Shown in pieces: positions 1 through 11,587 of a stretch of 64,000 bases of DNA. The stretch lies in the NCBI GenBank assembly GCA_016490735.1, contig JAEMWC010000077.1:1230001-1294000 (forward strand), written 5' to 3'. Both the position numbers and the translations under genes were made by a program. Within the stretch, counting starts at the first letter, position 1, and every line of letters starts with the position of its first letter. Below the pieces are notes generated by a model, which did no database searches, was not told the origin of the DNA, and saw only the letters and a list, made by a program, of their open reading frames with translations. This stretch comes from Pachyseris speciosa (Eukaryota; Cnidaria; Anthozoa; Scleractinia; Pachyseridae).

Positions 1-175
1 GTGATCTGAGCCAGTGTCACAGTGGATTTGGACCCCCCGCAGATTTGCACCCTCCAGTCCAGATCTGCTTGTGGATCAGATTTGGACCCCCTAGTCCAGA
101 ACTGCTAGCAGATATGAACCCCCTTTTACGGATTTGGACCCCCACCCCTCCTAAAAACAAGCATTCTATTCAGTA
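1..175. repeat. Short tandem repeat, GGATTTGGACCCCC-like unit
   Basis: Variants of the phrase 'gatttggaccccc' recur about every 40 to 60 bases (near 24, 80 and 130) with related spacers containing 'cagatctgct'. No open frame or splice signal is visible. The array probably continues beyond the left edge. Confidence 0.6.
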
Positions 176-181
176 AGGTAA

Positions 182-1290
182 TAAAAATTCCTTTGCAAAT
201 TGAGTTTGGAGATGTTAAAAAGCAAAAAAAATATATTGAGGTAGGTTAAAAAAAAATAATCTTTAATACTTTGTGTAAAAAAGAACCTGCAACGCTAGTT
301 TGCATCTATAAATTTTTAAAACAAAACATTTCTTAACATCTTAGAGCAATACCTGAGGACAGGTCTGTTTCCCCGTTTAACTGTAGGCTACTTAGTTATG
401 GTTTAGAGCCACTAGAAATTGGTGGAGAAGCCTGGTGAATGCTATTTTAAATCAGTATCCGACATCAGACATATAGTGATTCAGATCATCACTTCATAAT
501 GAATGCAATTTCAGTTATCCAAAGCCTCCCATGAGACGGTTGGTAATCAGAAATTGTGTATCCTCTGGAGATATGTATGCATGAAAAAAATTTATGAAAG
601 AAAGATACATGGAAATCAATAAAAATATTTAGATGATATGCATTAAGGCCAAGATATTTCTTTTGATCAGTTACTTCTTGAGCTTACTATCGCAAAAAAC
701 TGCTTGCTGACATTAAGCTCATCAATCAATGCACCTACAGTGTTTTCAAAAAGAAATCCAGCTGCATTTCTGGCCAGCCAAGTGCAAGACTAAGCAACTT
801 GATAATAAAATATTGGGCATTTGGTTGATATCACTATCAAGGTAATTAACAATGTACTATGAGGATTTAAGGTAATGATTTACCAAAGCAAAAGTGCTGG
901 AAATCCGTGTTAGCAATCTTAACTTGATTTTCTATTTTGCAAGAAAGGTAAGGACTAGTCTCACATTTCTCCATGTACATTTGAAATTGCACAACATACT
1001 TCATCAAACATCAAAAATCCCATTACACATTAGTGCCAAATGTCATCCAAACATACCACAAGATTGGTGTGACCAGCTATGAATAAAATTAATTGAAAGA
1101 CTGCATGCAGGAGAAGGAAGTCCAAAGGATTAATGAGAATGAGACATTAATGAGACATTAATGAGAAAAAGCTTACTTTAAGTTTAGTAATGCTTTGTCA
1201 TGCGAATACATCTAAGTTGATACAAAAAAAAAGTGCATGACTGGAGAATAATTGGGTAGAAGTAAATTCCCATACAAAGAATATTATCTA
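182..1290. other. Unassigned AT-rich spacer
   Basis: No recognisable coding segment, RNA or terminal repeats are visible. The only open frame is a short one of low complexity with no family resemblance. Confidence 0.5.
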
Positions 1291-1293
1291 ATA

Positions 1294-1724
1294 CAGTAAT
1301 AGCCCACGTATAAGAACCTGGGTTTTAAGAACCTGTTAAGCTAAAATTTTCATTTTAAGCCCCCTCCACATAAGAAGCTATTAAGGCTAAAATTTTAAGT
1401 TAGGTTCTTATCAGTGGGGTTGCTGTAAAAGTGTAAAGGTAGAAACTGCTGAATGAGTTTCTTTGTTATGTTGTGTTAAGGACATATACTGTACCTGCAG
1501 TGAACTAGCTATAGGCATTTCTCTATGGTACAAATAAATGATTTATACTGTATTATGAGATGATATTTATCATATATATAGTATATTCAGATAAAATTCA
1601 TATGAAAATTTAAGAACCTATTTTAAGAACCTTGGTAGCCTAAATTTGCTTTCAGTACCATTTATATAAGAATCTATTTAGGCTAAATTAGAAAATTCTG
1701 GTTCTTATACGTGGGCTATTACTG
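1294..1724. mobile_element. MITE with pogo/Tigger-like ends
   Basis: A 431-bp element is bounded by perfect 25-bp inverted repeats at 1294-1318 and 1700-1724. They begin CAGTAATAGCCC and are flanked on both sides by TA. A TA target duplication and a CAGT terminus are typical of Tc1/mariner-superfamily pogo/Tigger elements. Subterminal 'taagaacct' blocks recur inside. There is no transposase frame, so it is non-autonomous. Confidence 0.85.
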
Positions 1725-4230
1725 TACTACACATTCTAAAAACTAAGAGGTGAAATTTAAACGTGGCCCAAAGCTAACCTAATCAAATTAAATCAAATAC
1801 TTGTCTCTTAGAAGTCACCCCACACTAAAAATAAAGAAGTAAAATTGAAATACAATCCAACGCTAACCTAATTAAATTACATACTTGTCACTCACAAGCT
1901 ACATTTGATTTAAAATTGACACAAATAATGTAATAGATAGGACTTAAAACTGCTTAAAGAAGGTGCATGCATGATGTTCGATGGAACACCATTCCAGTCT
2001 GGTATGTAGCGATTATAAAAAGAAAAGCTGAAGGCCATATATCTATTTAGCCAGGCCAAGCCTAGAATCGGAGTTGCACACTCTCACCGAGCAACTTCGC
2101 ATGGCTTTATTTGGGCCAGTTTAATTTGTGTCCAAAACAATTGAGCAGCAGCAGGGAAAACGAAGAGTTTTCGATAGCAAACGTTTGCAAAAAAAATACA
2201 GACATTCGTGAGTCCTAACTACTTTCAGATGAAAGCGTAACGGAATTCAAAGCGGATTAAAAGAAACAAACACTACAAGCGAACAAAGTACGATGCGAGT
2301 GTTATGCTGGAAGAAGGAGAAGGTGGAGAAATTAAACAAGACTAGCTTGTAATAATAATAGCTTGTACTGATTAGTCTAGAAAAATCGGTATTTATTTTG
2401 ACATTAATGCCCGTAGAAAAGACAATAAAGGGTAAAAACTGATCGTTAAGAGCAGTCAACAGGAATTGACCGCGGTTCAGAAACAACAGAACAACAAACA
2501 CGAGTATTACAAGAAAACAAAGCAAAATACGAATAACATTTCTTCGAAGATTCTTGGAGAAGGTGGAGAAATTAGACAAGTAACAAAAATTGCTTAGCAA
2601 TTTTGACATAAATGTCCGTAGAAAAGACAAAAAAGAGGTCCACACCTGATCGTTTAGAGCAGTCAACAGGAATCGCTGAGGCAGCAATCACTCGCAACGC
2701 GACAGAGCTGAATAATAGCGCCATTTCCCACAAAATCTTTCCTTGGCTGACACAAAACGCTAAAGAGCTTTAATAGTTTTACTGGTAATTACCATGTCTT
2801 CCGAAGAACCTTCTTCAATTAATGATTCTCAGTAGCAAAGCGTCATCCAGTTAACGAAGAAACCGCTTGCCAAACCACACCAGCATTTCTCTCGCAGACC
2901 CGTCCAATATAAAATTTATCAAAGCCAGCCCAGCCTGTCAACCGTGTTTTTAACATCCAAACGCTGATTCTTACCGTTTCAAACAAATTAAGACGACATG
3001 TTTATAGACGGCGAAACTTAATATTGTTGTTTACAGGCCGCTTTCGACGAAGATCTCTAAAACGTTTTTCAAATTTTGACAACTTTATGTCAGATTTTGA
3101 GACGTGCACATGCACATGCATTTGATCGGCTTTTTCTTACTCGAGTTTTAATGCTTAATTTTACGAGGACTCATTGTGATTATGTGTTATTAAGATAAGG
3201 GAAAAAGTTTCTTAACGCTGTTGAGGTACCAAGGTCGAAAAACAGTCAGCCAAGCCGAGTAAAACCACTCGTTAGCTTGCAAAGAAAACAACGTAACAAA
3301 AACAAACAAACAATTCAACTACTTCTTTGCGTCCAAAACGAGTACAGATGATTGTTATTTACATCCATTCGAGAGAAAAATACAAGTTTCATCCCTGAAC
3401 AAAAGTAACAACGATTAAACCAAATGTTAAGCTTCTATTTATTTAATTTACCTCACTGTCCTGCGCTGTGTTGTAGAGGTTTCTACCACTTGAAAATACG
3501 TAAGCTTCAGTAAAGTAAAAACAAGCATCCGCAAAAATAGCAAACGGTTTGTCCAAAGAAAGAGCTTTTTCCACAGAGTTTGAGCTACTCGTTCCTCCCA
3601 TTAACACAGGTGAACTGTTAAGTGATCTTTCTTAGTGAGATGCAAGATGCCGCGGTAAAGTGAAAGCCCTTGAAGCGTTCAATTATACTGTTTTCAACCG
3701 CACAATCGATCCAAGTTTGAAGCTTTTTTTGAGAAAAATCGCTCTTCCCTTCATCACTTGAAAATTCACGTAGTATCTTTTGACAAGTTCTTGATTTTTA
3801 TGCTTTTTACGTGAATTTAAATACAAACTTCGATCGAAGATGTTGTTTGCTCAAAATGAAGAAACCAAGTGAATGTGAAATTACGAGCCGCAGAAAGCGC
3901 GCGAAAAATTAAGCCTCGATTTGGTTTGGGGGTCCCACACCTGGCTTGAGCCTGCGATCAAATCGAAAGCAAGTACCTGGTCAGCGGTCAACTTAAAAAA
4001 AAAAAACAGCTGACCTCGATGAGGTCTCAACTTGAGCCCGCGATATGGTCACGTGACACTGGTCAGCGGATACCTTGTTTTGACAGGTGTCAATTGGCTA
4101 TAAGATGGATGTCCAGTATCAAAGACTTACGCTGTAAACTAGCTGGTCAGCTGGGCCAGGTGGAGTATGGCCGCCATGTTGGATTATTATGATTATTATT
4201 AGGATATTATTAGTTATTGGGCAACTCCAC

Positions 4231-4257
4231 CGTCGTCGTCGTCGTCGTCGTCGTCGT
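4231..4257. repeat. (GTC)n trinucleotide microsatellite
   Basis: An uninterrupted run of about eight GTC units lies inside the left copy of the dispersed repeat. The inverted copy near 39350 lacks this run. Confidence 0.9.
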
Positions 4258-4289
4258 GCGCGCCCACGAGCAATACCGCTAGCCATTTT

Positions 4290-4321
<32 letters not shown>

Positions 4322-4328
4322 AGGTATG

Positions 4329-4370
4329 GTGCTCCGCTTCGCGGCCCTTCGGGCCGCTGGAGCTCCGCTA
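4329..4370. repeat. GC-rich terminal hairpin of the dispersed repeat
   Basis: The palindrome 'gcggcccttcgggccgc' sits between two 'ctccgct' motifs. The same hairpin appears inverted at 39268-39305 and 48045-48082. It probably marks one end of the dispersed element. Confidence 0.75.
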
Positions 4371-4372
4371 TA

Positions 4373-5305
4373 AAACTTATTGGAAACGAAATTTCAACCG
4401 CTCTTACTTTTACAAGCATGTTTTGTCGCTCTCGAGCTCGATTAATCATTGTCAAAGCACACTAAAAATCGGAAGAGATTGTCATTAGTTTTTATCTGAA
4501 CCGTCGTTGAAAATAAGGTACGAAATATCATTAAAGAGATTGGTATAAGAAATGACTACAATAATTTTGCCCCTCCATGGGCTACCACAGCACACGAATT
4601 GTGTAATAAGTCACGGGTATGCGCATATTTAATTTCTAGAACAAAGACGGACACACTTGCTTTCTTTTAGTGAAGTTAGCACGCTAAACCTTTTGTTTCC
4701 CTCAAGCGTGTCTGATTCAGGTACTGATTACACACTTAGTGTGCGAACGGTAGCACTCTTCGCGCGCGACAGCGGTAGGACACGCTAGAAAATAGGGGAA
4801 AATGAAATAAGACAAAAATAGTTGTGCGTTATAAATCTTAGTAATAATCTAATAACTACCGTTCTAACTGATTGAAAGAATTAAAAAATAAGCTCACGTC
4901 ATCAGCTACGGAGTCTGAAGTCGAGCTTAAATAAGAAGAAAAAAATCTTACTTGTATAATATGGAAGGTGGTGAAAAAAATCTGTCCTCTCGGTTTTTTT
5001 CCTTTTTGCTGGATTATTGATGTGCCAAATTTAACGTTTATGTGTTCAGTGACTCACAAAAAAACGTACAAAAACTTTGGGGACAACCAAGTGCGGTTGC
5101 TCCCAGTCTACACTCAGGAATTTCTAAAACATGCAACGCGTCCAAAACTATCGAATGACTCGCGGAGACGCTGTTCCTGGATACAAAAACTTGCCTTTGA
5201 CGAACCTGTAGATTGTCTTAAACAAATAACAGCGGTATCTCCACATATATTGAACATTTCCTCTTGGAATATTACCGTTAAAGGCCGGCGTTTAATTATG
5301 GCAAC
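4373..5305. other. Unassigned spacer
   Basis: No gene was recognised. A 120-codon open frame at 4968-5330 runs into the SINE head and has no family resemblance, so it is treated as chance. Confidence 0.45.
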
Positions 5306-5309
5306 CGCC

Positions 5310-5403
5310 GCCCGGTTAGCTCAGTGGTAGAGCACCGGACTACTGTGCGGGAGGTCGCGGGTTCAAACCCCGGCCGGACCAACACTCAGGGTTTTTAAAT
5401 AAT

Positions 5404-5435
<32 letters not shown>

Positions 5436-5777
5436 TGCAAACGGTTAGACTTTCTAGTCTTCTCGGATAAGGACGATAAACCGTAGGTCCCGTCTCACAA
5501 CACTTGTTCCTAATAATCTGTGGGACGTTAAAGAACCCACACACTGTTCGAAAAGAGTAGGGGACGTAGTTCCCGGTGTGGTGGTCTACCTTTCATCATC
5601 TGTCTTGACATTCATGTGTGGGTTGGGTGGGTGGGTGAGATCAAAATGGACTGATAGCGGCTGCCAGAGGCGCCTTTACAGGCTGACGTCCGATCTCACC
5701 CTAGAGAAGAATTGTAAACCGCCATGAAACTATGTGATCTGCGCGGTGTATAAATCCATTACCATTACCATTACTAT
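5310..5777 (+). mobile_element. tRNA-derived SINE
   Basis: The head (5310-5381) reads like a tRNA. It has a polymerase III A box at 5317-5327 (TAGCTCAGTGG) and a B box at 5360-5370 (GGTTCAAACCC). The anticodon and acceptor stems contain several mismatches. A tRNA-unrelated body of about 370 bases follows, ending in a (CCATTA)n-like tail at 5756-5777. Internal promoter, body and simple-repeat tail in this order are the layout of a tRNA-derived SINE. The parent tRNA cannot be named safely because the anticodon arm is degraded. Confidence 0.85.
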
Positions 5778-5779
5778 AC

Positions 5780-6925
5780 TTAGCTGAATCGGGAACTCTG
5801 CATTGACGAGTTGCTTACGTAAGTTTAGTCATCTTCACCGGATAGTTTCCAAAATAGAAAAAAAAACCTGACTGCTTCGGTGTCAGACATCAAGGACGGC
5901 ATGGTAAGGTAATAGCATTTTTTTATAATCTTAATTGACACGCTTTGGTTGCGCTCCTGACACGCTTACTGTGTTGTGCTTTTTCGCACGGAACGTTTGT
6001 TTGAAACCTTTTAAGGTGAAACATACAAATGAAAGTTAGTGGTACATACCATCGCACTTGTAAATGCCTTCAACACTTGCAGAAGACGACATTGAGGTTC
6101 TTATGACATATTTTCAGCTGATCGAACAACACGACAACTCGTTTTTGACCAGAATTGCTTCAGAAAAATCCAACTGAAACACAAACATTAAAATCAGCAT
6201 TACAAACGGCTCGATGTAGGACGACAAAGGAAGAAATAATCAACAGAATCGCAGCTGTAAGCTTGACTGAAGCTTTGTTAGGGACCCGAAATGTTAATTC
6301 TAAGAACTCGAGCTGAAATGCAAGTAACGTTTAAAGTGTTTGATTTAGGGAAACACAGGAAGACATAAGAAACAAAATCTCATTTGCAGGATTCACATAA
6401 GCTTATTTATCGACCGGAACCCCAGTCATGCTTTGCAAGCTGATTAATGGCTACATATGTTCAGAAGAGTACGAGTGAGTACAGAACCATTGCTTCCAGA
6501 GAAGTGACTTACAATCTTCCAAACGGTTGTAAATAAGGTATGCAGAGACCGTGGTAGTTGGCCCCAGAGTATCGTTCTGTTAAAAGAATCTCTGATCATA
6601 GGAACACGCACGTATCTGCCCCTAAGGTCACCTAAAACAAAGACTTTTCAATGTGGCTTTTTTAGTATCTGACGAGCCAAATGCTTGAAAAGCGTCACGG
6701 TCCACGTCGCATCCGGCAAGAAGCAATGTTTGGTGAAAAACAAATGTTTGACTGTAGTACAGATGGCGATTTATTTAAAATCACTAAAACCACTTTATTA
6801 CACAAAGTTAGATTTTCAACAAAGAACAACTGTTTCTGCTGAACTACGATATAGCTGTGTAGCCAATCAGAATAGTCCTTTGTTTATTATTATGATACAT
6901 AATCCATGATCACATGATAATGTTA
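5780..6925. other. Unassigned spacer
   Basis: No recognisable coding exon, RNA or terminal repeat is seen between the SINE tail and the MITE end near 6928. Confidence 0.45.
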
Positions 6926-6927
6926 TT

Positions 6928-6988
6928 TGAAGGTATAGAGGGTTTTCACAGCGGCCGTGTTGGAGGTACAAAACAATAAAAGTTATGA
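6928..6988 (+). mobile_element. MITE left end, split by Penelope-like insertion
   Basis: The sequence 'tatagagggttttcac' followed by 'ggccgtgttggaggtacaaa' is matched in reverse complement at about 9528-9585. The two ends look like terminal inverted repeats of one small DNA element that was opened by the Penelope-like fragments between them. Confidence 0.6.
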
Positions 6989-7037
6989 TAGCTGAGTTAA
7001 TCTTTTGTCTCACGATTGAGTCACAAAGATGTGGATC

Positions 7038-7076
7038 GCGACGTTTCGACCGCTATACTGCTGGTCTTCATCAGGC
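7038..7076 (-). ncRNA. Hammerhead-ribozyme-like core, Penelope copy 1
   Basis: On the - strand, CTGATGA is followed by a helix-II pair (GACC and GGTC), then CGAAAC. This is the conserved hammerhead core order. Penelope-like elements are known to carry hammerhead motifs in their terminal repeats. I could not complete helices I and III or identify the cleavage site, so this is a core match only. Confidence 0.5.
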
Positions 7077-7855
7077 GATAGTGTCGACTGGCTGCGTGTA
7101 AGAAGTATAAGAAGTATAAGAAGCACCGTGGCTGGTGGTAATTGGTGCGTTTCGATCCTCGCTTAGGCTGTTGTTGATTGGAGGATTTCGATCCTTGTCA
7201 ATCAGACTAGAAAGTGTTCCCTCAGCGGTCCGCTTTGGTACTGATCGGCTGTTGTGTTGTTTGATCGTGGGTATCCACGCTTCAGGAATTTCAATTCCAC
7301 TGTCCCTGTTGATAATGTTAGGGTGAAGTCTTATGTGAATAGCCTCTTTAATCCTACGGGTGTACAAATGTGGGTCTCGGTCAATAAATTTAACTTCGTC
7401 CCAGAGCGGATAATGTCCGCTATGTTCTGAAACGGCGGAGGATGGGGTTAGAGCAAGCCGTATGTCTCTATCGTGTTCCTTGTCAATCAGACTAGAAAGT
7501 GTTCCCTCAGCGGTCCGCTTTGGTACTGATCGGCTGTTGTGTTGTTTGATCGTGGGTATCCACGCTTCAGGAATTTCAATTCCACTGTCCCTGTTGATAA
7601 TGTTAGGGTGAAGTCTTATGTGAATAGCCTCTTTAATCCTACGGGTGTACAAATGTGGGTCTCGGTCAATAAATTTAACTTCGTCCCAGAGCGGATAATG
7701 TCCGCTGTGTTCTGAAACGGCGGGGGATAGGGTTAGAGCAAGCCGTATGTCTCTATCGTGTTCCTTAATCCGTTCATGCATAGATCTTCCCGTCTATCCA
7801 ATATAAACCTTACCACAATTGCAGGGAATCTTGTAGACTACTCCGTCTTGTTTTG
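7071..7855 (-). pseudogene. GIY-YIG endonuclease domain with internal duplication
   Basis: The sense-strand reading gives VVYKIPCNCGKVYIG, then a stop, then TGRSMHERIKEH, which is the GIY-YIG core of Penelope-like endonucleases. The following 236-aa frame contains the same 95-residue segment twice (from HDRDIRLAL to SLIDK). This matches a 285-bp direct duplication, about 7192-7476 and 7477-7761, that keeps the reading frame. In an intact element this domain nicks target DNA. Here the stop after YIG separates the catalytic start from the rest. Confidence 0.85.
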
Positions 7856-7891
7856 CTGGATCGACAATGTCCTTAGGTCGCACTAGGTGAT

Positions 7892-8626
7892 CTAAAGAGT
7901 TGTGTCACATCTGAAAACAGTCCGTATGCCTTGTTGTAGGCAACGGCCAAGAGCCTCCGATGTTCCTTTGACGTATGGCAGAACCACAGTAGATTTAATT
8001 TCGGGTTCAGGTTCTTTAGTGGGTGTTCGTCCCTTGGTTTTCGTAAGATTTTTTATAAACGAAAACAGATAACCGTTGGAAACGAGGACCGATGAGAGGT
8101 GTTTCTTTTCATGAGAGATAACTGATGGTTTTGTTATGAGGTGTTTAGATCGATAGTACAGGCACTTGACAATACCGCGTTTTACAGATTGCGGGTGGTG
8201 TGAATCATACGCTAGGTACTGGTCAGTGTGTGTAGGCTTCCTGTAAACACTGGTAGAGAGGTGTCCATTCGATTCCTTGATGATCGACGTATCAAGGAAG
8301 GTAATTGAATTGTCATTCTCAGTTTCCATTGTGAAACGGATCGTCGGCTGTTGACTATTGAGGTGTTGTAAGAAAGAGTCAACTTTTTCACGATTTAAGA
8401 TGGTAAAGGTGTCATCCACAAAGCATTTCCAGGTCTTAGGCGTACAGGGCGTGGATGTCAAAGCTTGCTCCTCAAAACCCTCCATGTAGAGGTTAGCCGT
8501 CACTGCGGATACCGGGCTACCCATGGTTGCTCCTTCTTGCTGTTCGTAAATCAGTCCATCATACTGGAAGTATGTGGACCTTAGAACGAAACTCAAGAGG
8601 CTTGCAATCTGCGTAGAATGGTCCAT
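7892..8626 (-). pseudogene. Reverse transcriptase fragment of Penelope-like element
   Basis: The 244-aa open frame contains GATMGSPVSAVTANLYME (palm B-type motif) and the catalytic-type FVDDTF. Downstream comes FLDTSI and then the YRKPTHTDQYL block typical of Penelope-like RT. In this family RT copies element RNA into the genome. The N-terminal fingers are missing: the frame starts at a break point where a second fragment in the opposite orientation begins (8637). The C-terminus loses frame before the endonuclease. It is a relic and not expected to be active. Confidence 0.88.
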
Positions 8627-8636
8627 ACCGACTTCT

Positions 8637-8777
8637 TAAGAAGGAACCACCGGACCGCTTAAGCCGACAGTTGACTGAAAAAATGCTGAGCCTGAAGCGA
8701 AGTGGACACCTGACAGATTCTGTGTATAACAAGATCAGGCCCAAGCATAATGTAATTTATGGCCTTCCCAAGATGAT
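8637..8777 (+). pseudogene. Penelope-like RT N-terminal fragment, opposite orientation
   Basis: The + strand frame reads SVYNKIRPKHNVIYGLPK at about 8720-8771. The 'KIRP...YGLPK' pattern is the N-terminal RT motif of Penelope-like elements. The fragment abuts the - strand RT that starts at 8626, giving a head-to-head junction. It ends where a (GAT)n/(AAT)n run begins. Confidence 0.75.
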
Positions 8778-8787
8778 GATGATGATG

Positions 8788-8838
<51 letters not shown>

Positions 8839-9030
8839 GTAATTTATTAATTTATATCGCGCTATTTAACATTCAATGAACAAAAGCGCATTACAATATT
8901 AAAATATATTAAGTATATACATAAACTAATTTAACAATAATAAAATAATCAAATGATTGATTTATGATTCATTTATGATTCATTTCATATATCATTCACA
9001 ATAATAAAATAATTTAAGCACTAAAAGCTA
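8771..9030 (-). mobile_element. LINE 3' tail (CR1/L2-like) with (AAT)n
   Basis: Simple repeats (GAT)n and (AAT)n at 8771-8838 adjoin 'tttatatcgcgctatttaac' and 'aaaagcgcattaca'. The same arrangement follows the full RT frame at 31102-31200, where it is the 3' end of a - strand LINE. This is therefore a short 3' truncated copy of the same family, lying between the two + strand Penelope-like pieces. Confidence 0.65.
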
Positions 9031-9036
9031 AAAGCG

Positions 9037-9425
9037 TCCGCTCTGGGACGAATTTATTGACCGAGACCCACATTGGTTACCCGTAGGATTAAAGAGGCTA
9101 TTCACATAAGACTTCACCCTAACATTATCAACAGGGACAGTGGAATTGAAATTCCTGAAGCGTGGATGCCCACGATCAAACACCACAGCCGATCAGTACC
9201 AAAGCGGACCGCTGAGGGAACACTTTCTAGTCTGATTGACAAGGATCGAAATCCTCCAATCAACAAAAGCCTAAGCGAGGATCGAAACGCACCAATTACC
9301 ACCAGCCACGGTGCTTCTTATACTCACACGCACTCAGTCGACACTATCGCCTGATAAAGACCAGCAGTATAGCGGTCGAAACGTCGTGATCCACATCTTT
9401 GTGACTCAATCGTGAGACAAAAGAT
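9037..9425 (+). pseudogene. Penelope-like GIY-YIG C-terminus and 3' end, inverted copy
   Basis: The + strand frame 9073-9354 repeats the same protein segment as 7071-7781 (RRIKEAIHIRLHPNI, AEGTLSSLIDKDRNPPIN), here as a single copy without the 95-residue duplication. It is followed by the shared 3' end. The hammerhead-like core at 9351-9383 is mutated (CTGATAA instead of CTGATGA). Confidence 0.85.
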
Positions 9426-9527
9426 TAACTCAGCTATCATTTGCAACCACGATGACGAACACCTTTCATAATAATAAAAGTTATTTACACAACAATAAAA
9501 ATTATTTCTGAAGGAAAATCATTCTTT

Positions 9528-9585
9528 TGTTTTGTACCTCTATCACGGCGGCCTTGAAGTCATGTGAAAATCCTCTATACCCAAT
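9528..9585 (-). mobile_element. MITE right end, partner of 6928-6988
   Basis: The reverse complement reads 'tatagaggattttcacatga', then 'ggccgccgtg', then 'gaggtacaaaacaa'. This matches the left end at 6928-6988 and supports a single MITE interrupted by the Penelope-like fragments. Confidence 0.6.
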
Positions 9586-9589
9586 AAGA

Positions 9590-11585
9590 CCCAACAAAAT
9601 AACCTAAGAGTCTGTTCTCAAATTTTATTCATTATCAAAACAATTTACATTTTATGTGGAGTGCAAAGGTCAGTGAATTACTTCTATTTCCCGATGTGGC
9701 CGCCGGTTATTGAATTGTTTTTTCCTTCTACTTTATTTACTGGAATGCGCTGGGAATTGGATGAACTGTGACACTTACAAATTTGTAAAAGAATCCAGTC
9801 AGAAAATCTTTGGAGATCCCGTTAAAACTTAAAAAATGTCTGACCCAGCCGAATAATTCTAGTAAAGTCTTGTTCCAAAGACATCAATCGATTGTTTCTT
9901 AAACAGTTTGTGATTGTTAGGAAAAAGTTGCTCGATAGAAATGATGAAATTATCAACTTGTCCAAGAGTTTAAGTTGAAATTTCTCCAGCTCTTTTCTTG
10001 TCTTTTTTTTTTAAGCAGGTTTGTTAATCAAAATATAGTTTCGATTAATTTGATCACCATGACGTTCTAGAAAAGAAAAAAAAAAAAAACAGAATGTCTA
10101 CTAGATTTGTCATCCTTAGACAAGGTATATAATTTTAGAAAGTTTTCCTAGCGAGTGGCCTTATTCAAGACCTACAGCGTACTTGGCGACTCCAATAAAT
10201 TAAACCTCGTTGGAGAAATTCTAAGTAGCCATTTTGTGCAATTTTGACTCCGGCAGGCGGAGTACAACTATTTATGGTGTTGTACATGTTATCTTTGGGT
10301 ATTATTTTGGCAAGAAAGTTGAAACAGCGAAGCTTACTCATGTTTAAAGGTCGCTTAAAACATTAGCGACGCTTTCGGCAATGTTTTTAAAAGCATTTTA
10401 TTCTTATTTATTCTGACGACTTGTTTTGTCATATTTAAATCGATGGAATTCCTCTTTTAGCAGATATTTCATTCCAGTATTTGGGTTATTCTTTAAGCAT
10501 GACGTAAAAACATTTAAAACATGTTTAAGTGGCATAGTCAACGAAGAATCAACCCAGTGTTTTATAAACCGCGACAGTCTTGGAAAAAACTGGTAAGAAA
10601 ATCGGAGCTTCAAAGCCTTTCTACGTGCAAACAATAATCAACTGAGTTTCAAATCCCCACTCCCTCCCCTGAATAAATGTTGTTTGCGCCTCCTCGGCGT
10701 TTCCCTCCAAAACGTTTCCCAGTGTCAATTTTTCTGAGAAGAAGCATATATCTGGCAGCGAAGGTAACCATGTCTAGCTCACCTCTCCATTGCATCCATT
10801 TGCCGGACAAAGTGGCATGCATACGGATGCATCTGCTTGGCTTTTAATCTGAAATGAAAAACAACAACACCAGAGTCACTGTACAGCTTATTCGTAAGTG
10901 CAGGATGTGGATAGAAATTGGTCTGCCCTCCATGTCCTCAAAGTTCAGTCCACAGTTATAGCTCCCTTTACTCTTTTATCAGTAATAGGAAATAATACGA
11001 AGCAATATTCCAAAAATGTTCATCATTTTACCCTGCTTCACACAGTCTCCCAGCTTACTTTTTTTACATCTATACACTCTGCAATTTATATTGTATCCTT
11101 TGTCGCCGTAATCGTGACATTTAGTAAGAATGAAGGAAATGTGAAAGCAGTCGTCATCATTCTCAGGCAGTTAAACGTTTCGCTTAGGTGAAATAATTTG
11201 TTTGGTAAGCTTCTTTTCACCTTAAACAAACTCGGTTGAAATTAAGTGAGAAAACTTCAATTTTCTGTCTCGCGACGTCACCGCTACCTTTCGTTTTAGA
11301 ACTGAAGAATAATTGCTATTGTTTTCCTCGGCTTGTGGCAATATCACCATTTAAGTACAAAATAAGGTCATGAAATTTGAAATTTCAGCGTGAAAGAGTT
11401 TCTGCCCACTAAACATTTCTGCGACTAAATTTCAGCTTAACAAGCAAAACGGATCAAAATATACTAGGTTCTACAGATATGCATTTAAAAAGCTATAAAG
11501 ACGTGCATTTCGTTCAACTGGTTCTTGCAGAGTGCTTAGATCGTAAACATCACTGGCTGTTTAAAGCTAGAGAGGGACCGCTGAA
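9590..11585. other. Unassigned spacer
   Basis: About 2 kb without a recognised exon, RNA or clear terminal repeats. Short open frames at 10404-10634 and 10898-11191 have no family resemblance. Confidence 0.45.
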
Positions 11586-11587
11586 GA

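Larger units (their letters stand above)
2030..4372. repeat. Large dispersed repeat, left copy
   Basis: Blocks across this interval reappear in reverse complement at about 39262-41060. Shared landmarks include the GC-rich hairpin at 4329-4370, the paired 'acctggtcagcggtcaac' and 'cagctgacctcgatgagg' segments near 3975-4025, the 'cgcgcgaaaaattaagcctc' stretch near 3900, and the 'ccaggccaagcctag' end near 2050. The copy also has an internal tandem duplication: the motif 'aggtggagaaatta' occurs near 2320 and 2560. No transposase frame is seen. It is probably a non-autonomous transposon, class undetermined. Confidence 0.7.
6990..8626 (-). mobile_element. Penelope-like retroelement, decayed copy
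   Basis: Read on the - strand, this is the 3' half of a Penelope-like element: a reverse transcriptase frame (8626-7892), a GIY-YIG endonuclease (about 7855-7071) and a non-coding 3' end carrying a hammerhead-like core. Coding is broken between RT and endonuclease by a frame change near 7900 and by a stop directly after the YIG motif near 7800. The 3' terminal sequence ('ctcaatcgtgagacaaaag' on the sense strand) is shared with the copies ending at about 9425 and 15797. Confidence 0.88.

Noticed and set aside
2247..2687. 146-codon hydrophobic frame on the - strand
   Set aside because: It falls in the internal tandem duplication of the dispersed repeat, and its composition reflects AT-rich repeat sequence. 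No domain or signal-peptide pattern is consistent across both halves.
5310..5381. Functional tRNA gene
   Set aside because: The A and B boxes are good, but the acceptor and anticodon stems have several mismatches, and the unit continues into a SINE body with a repeat tail.
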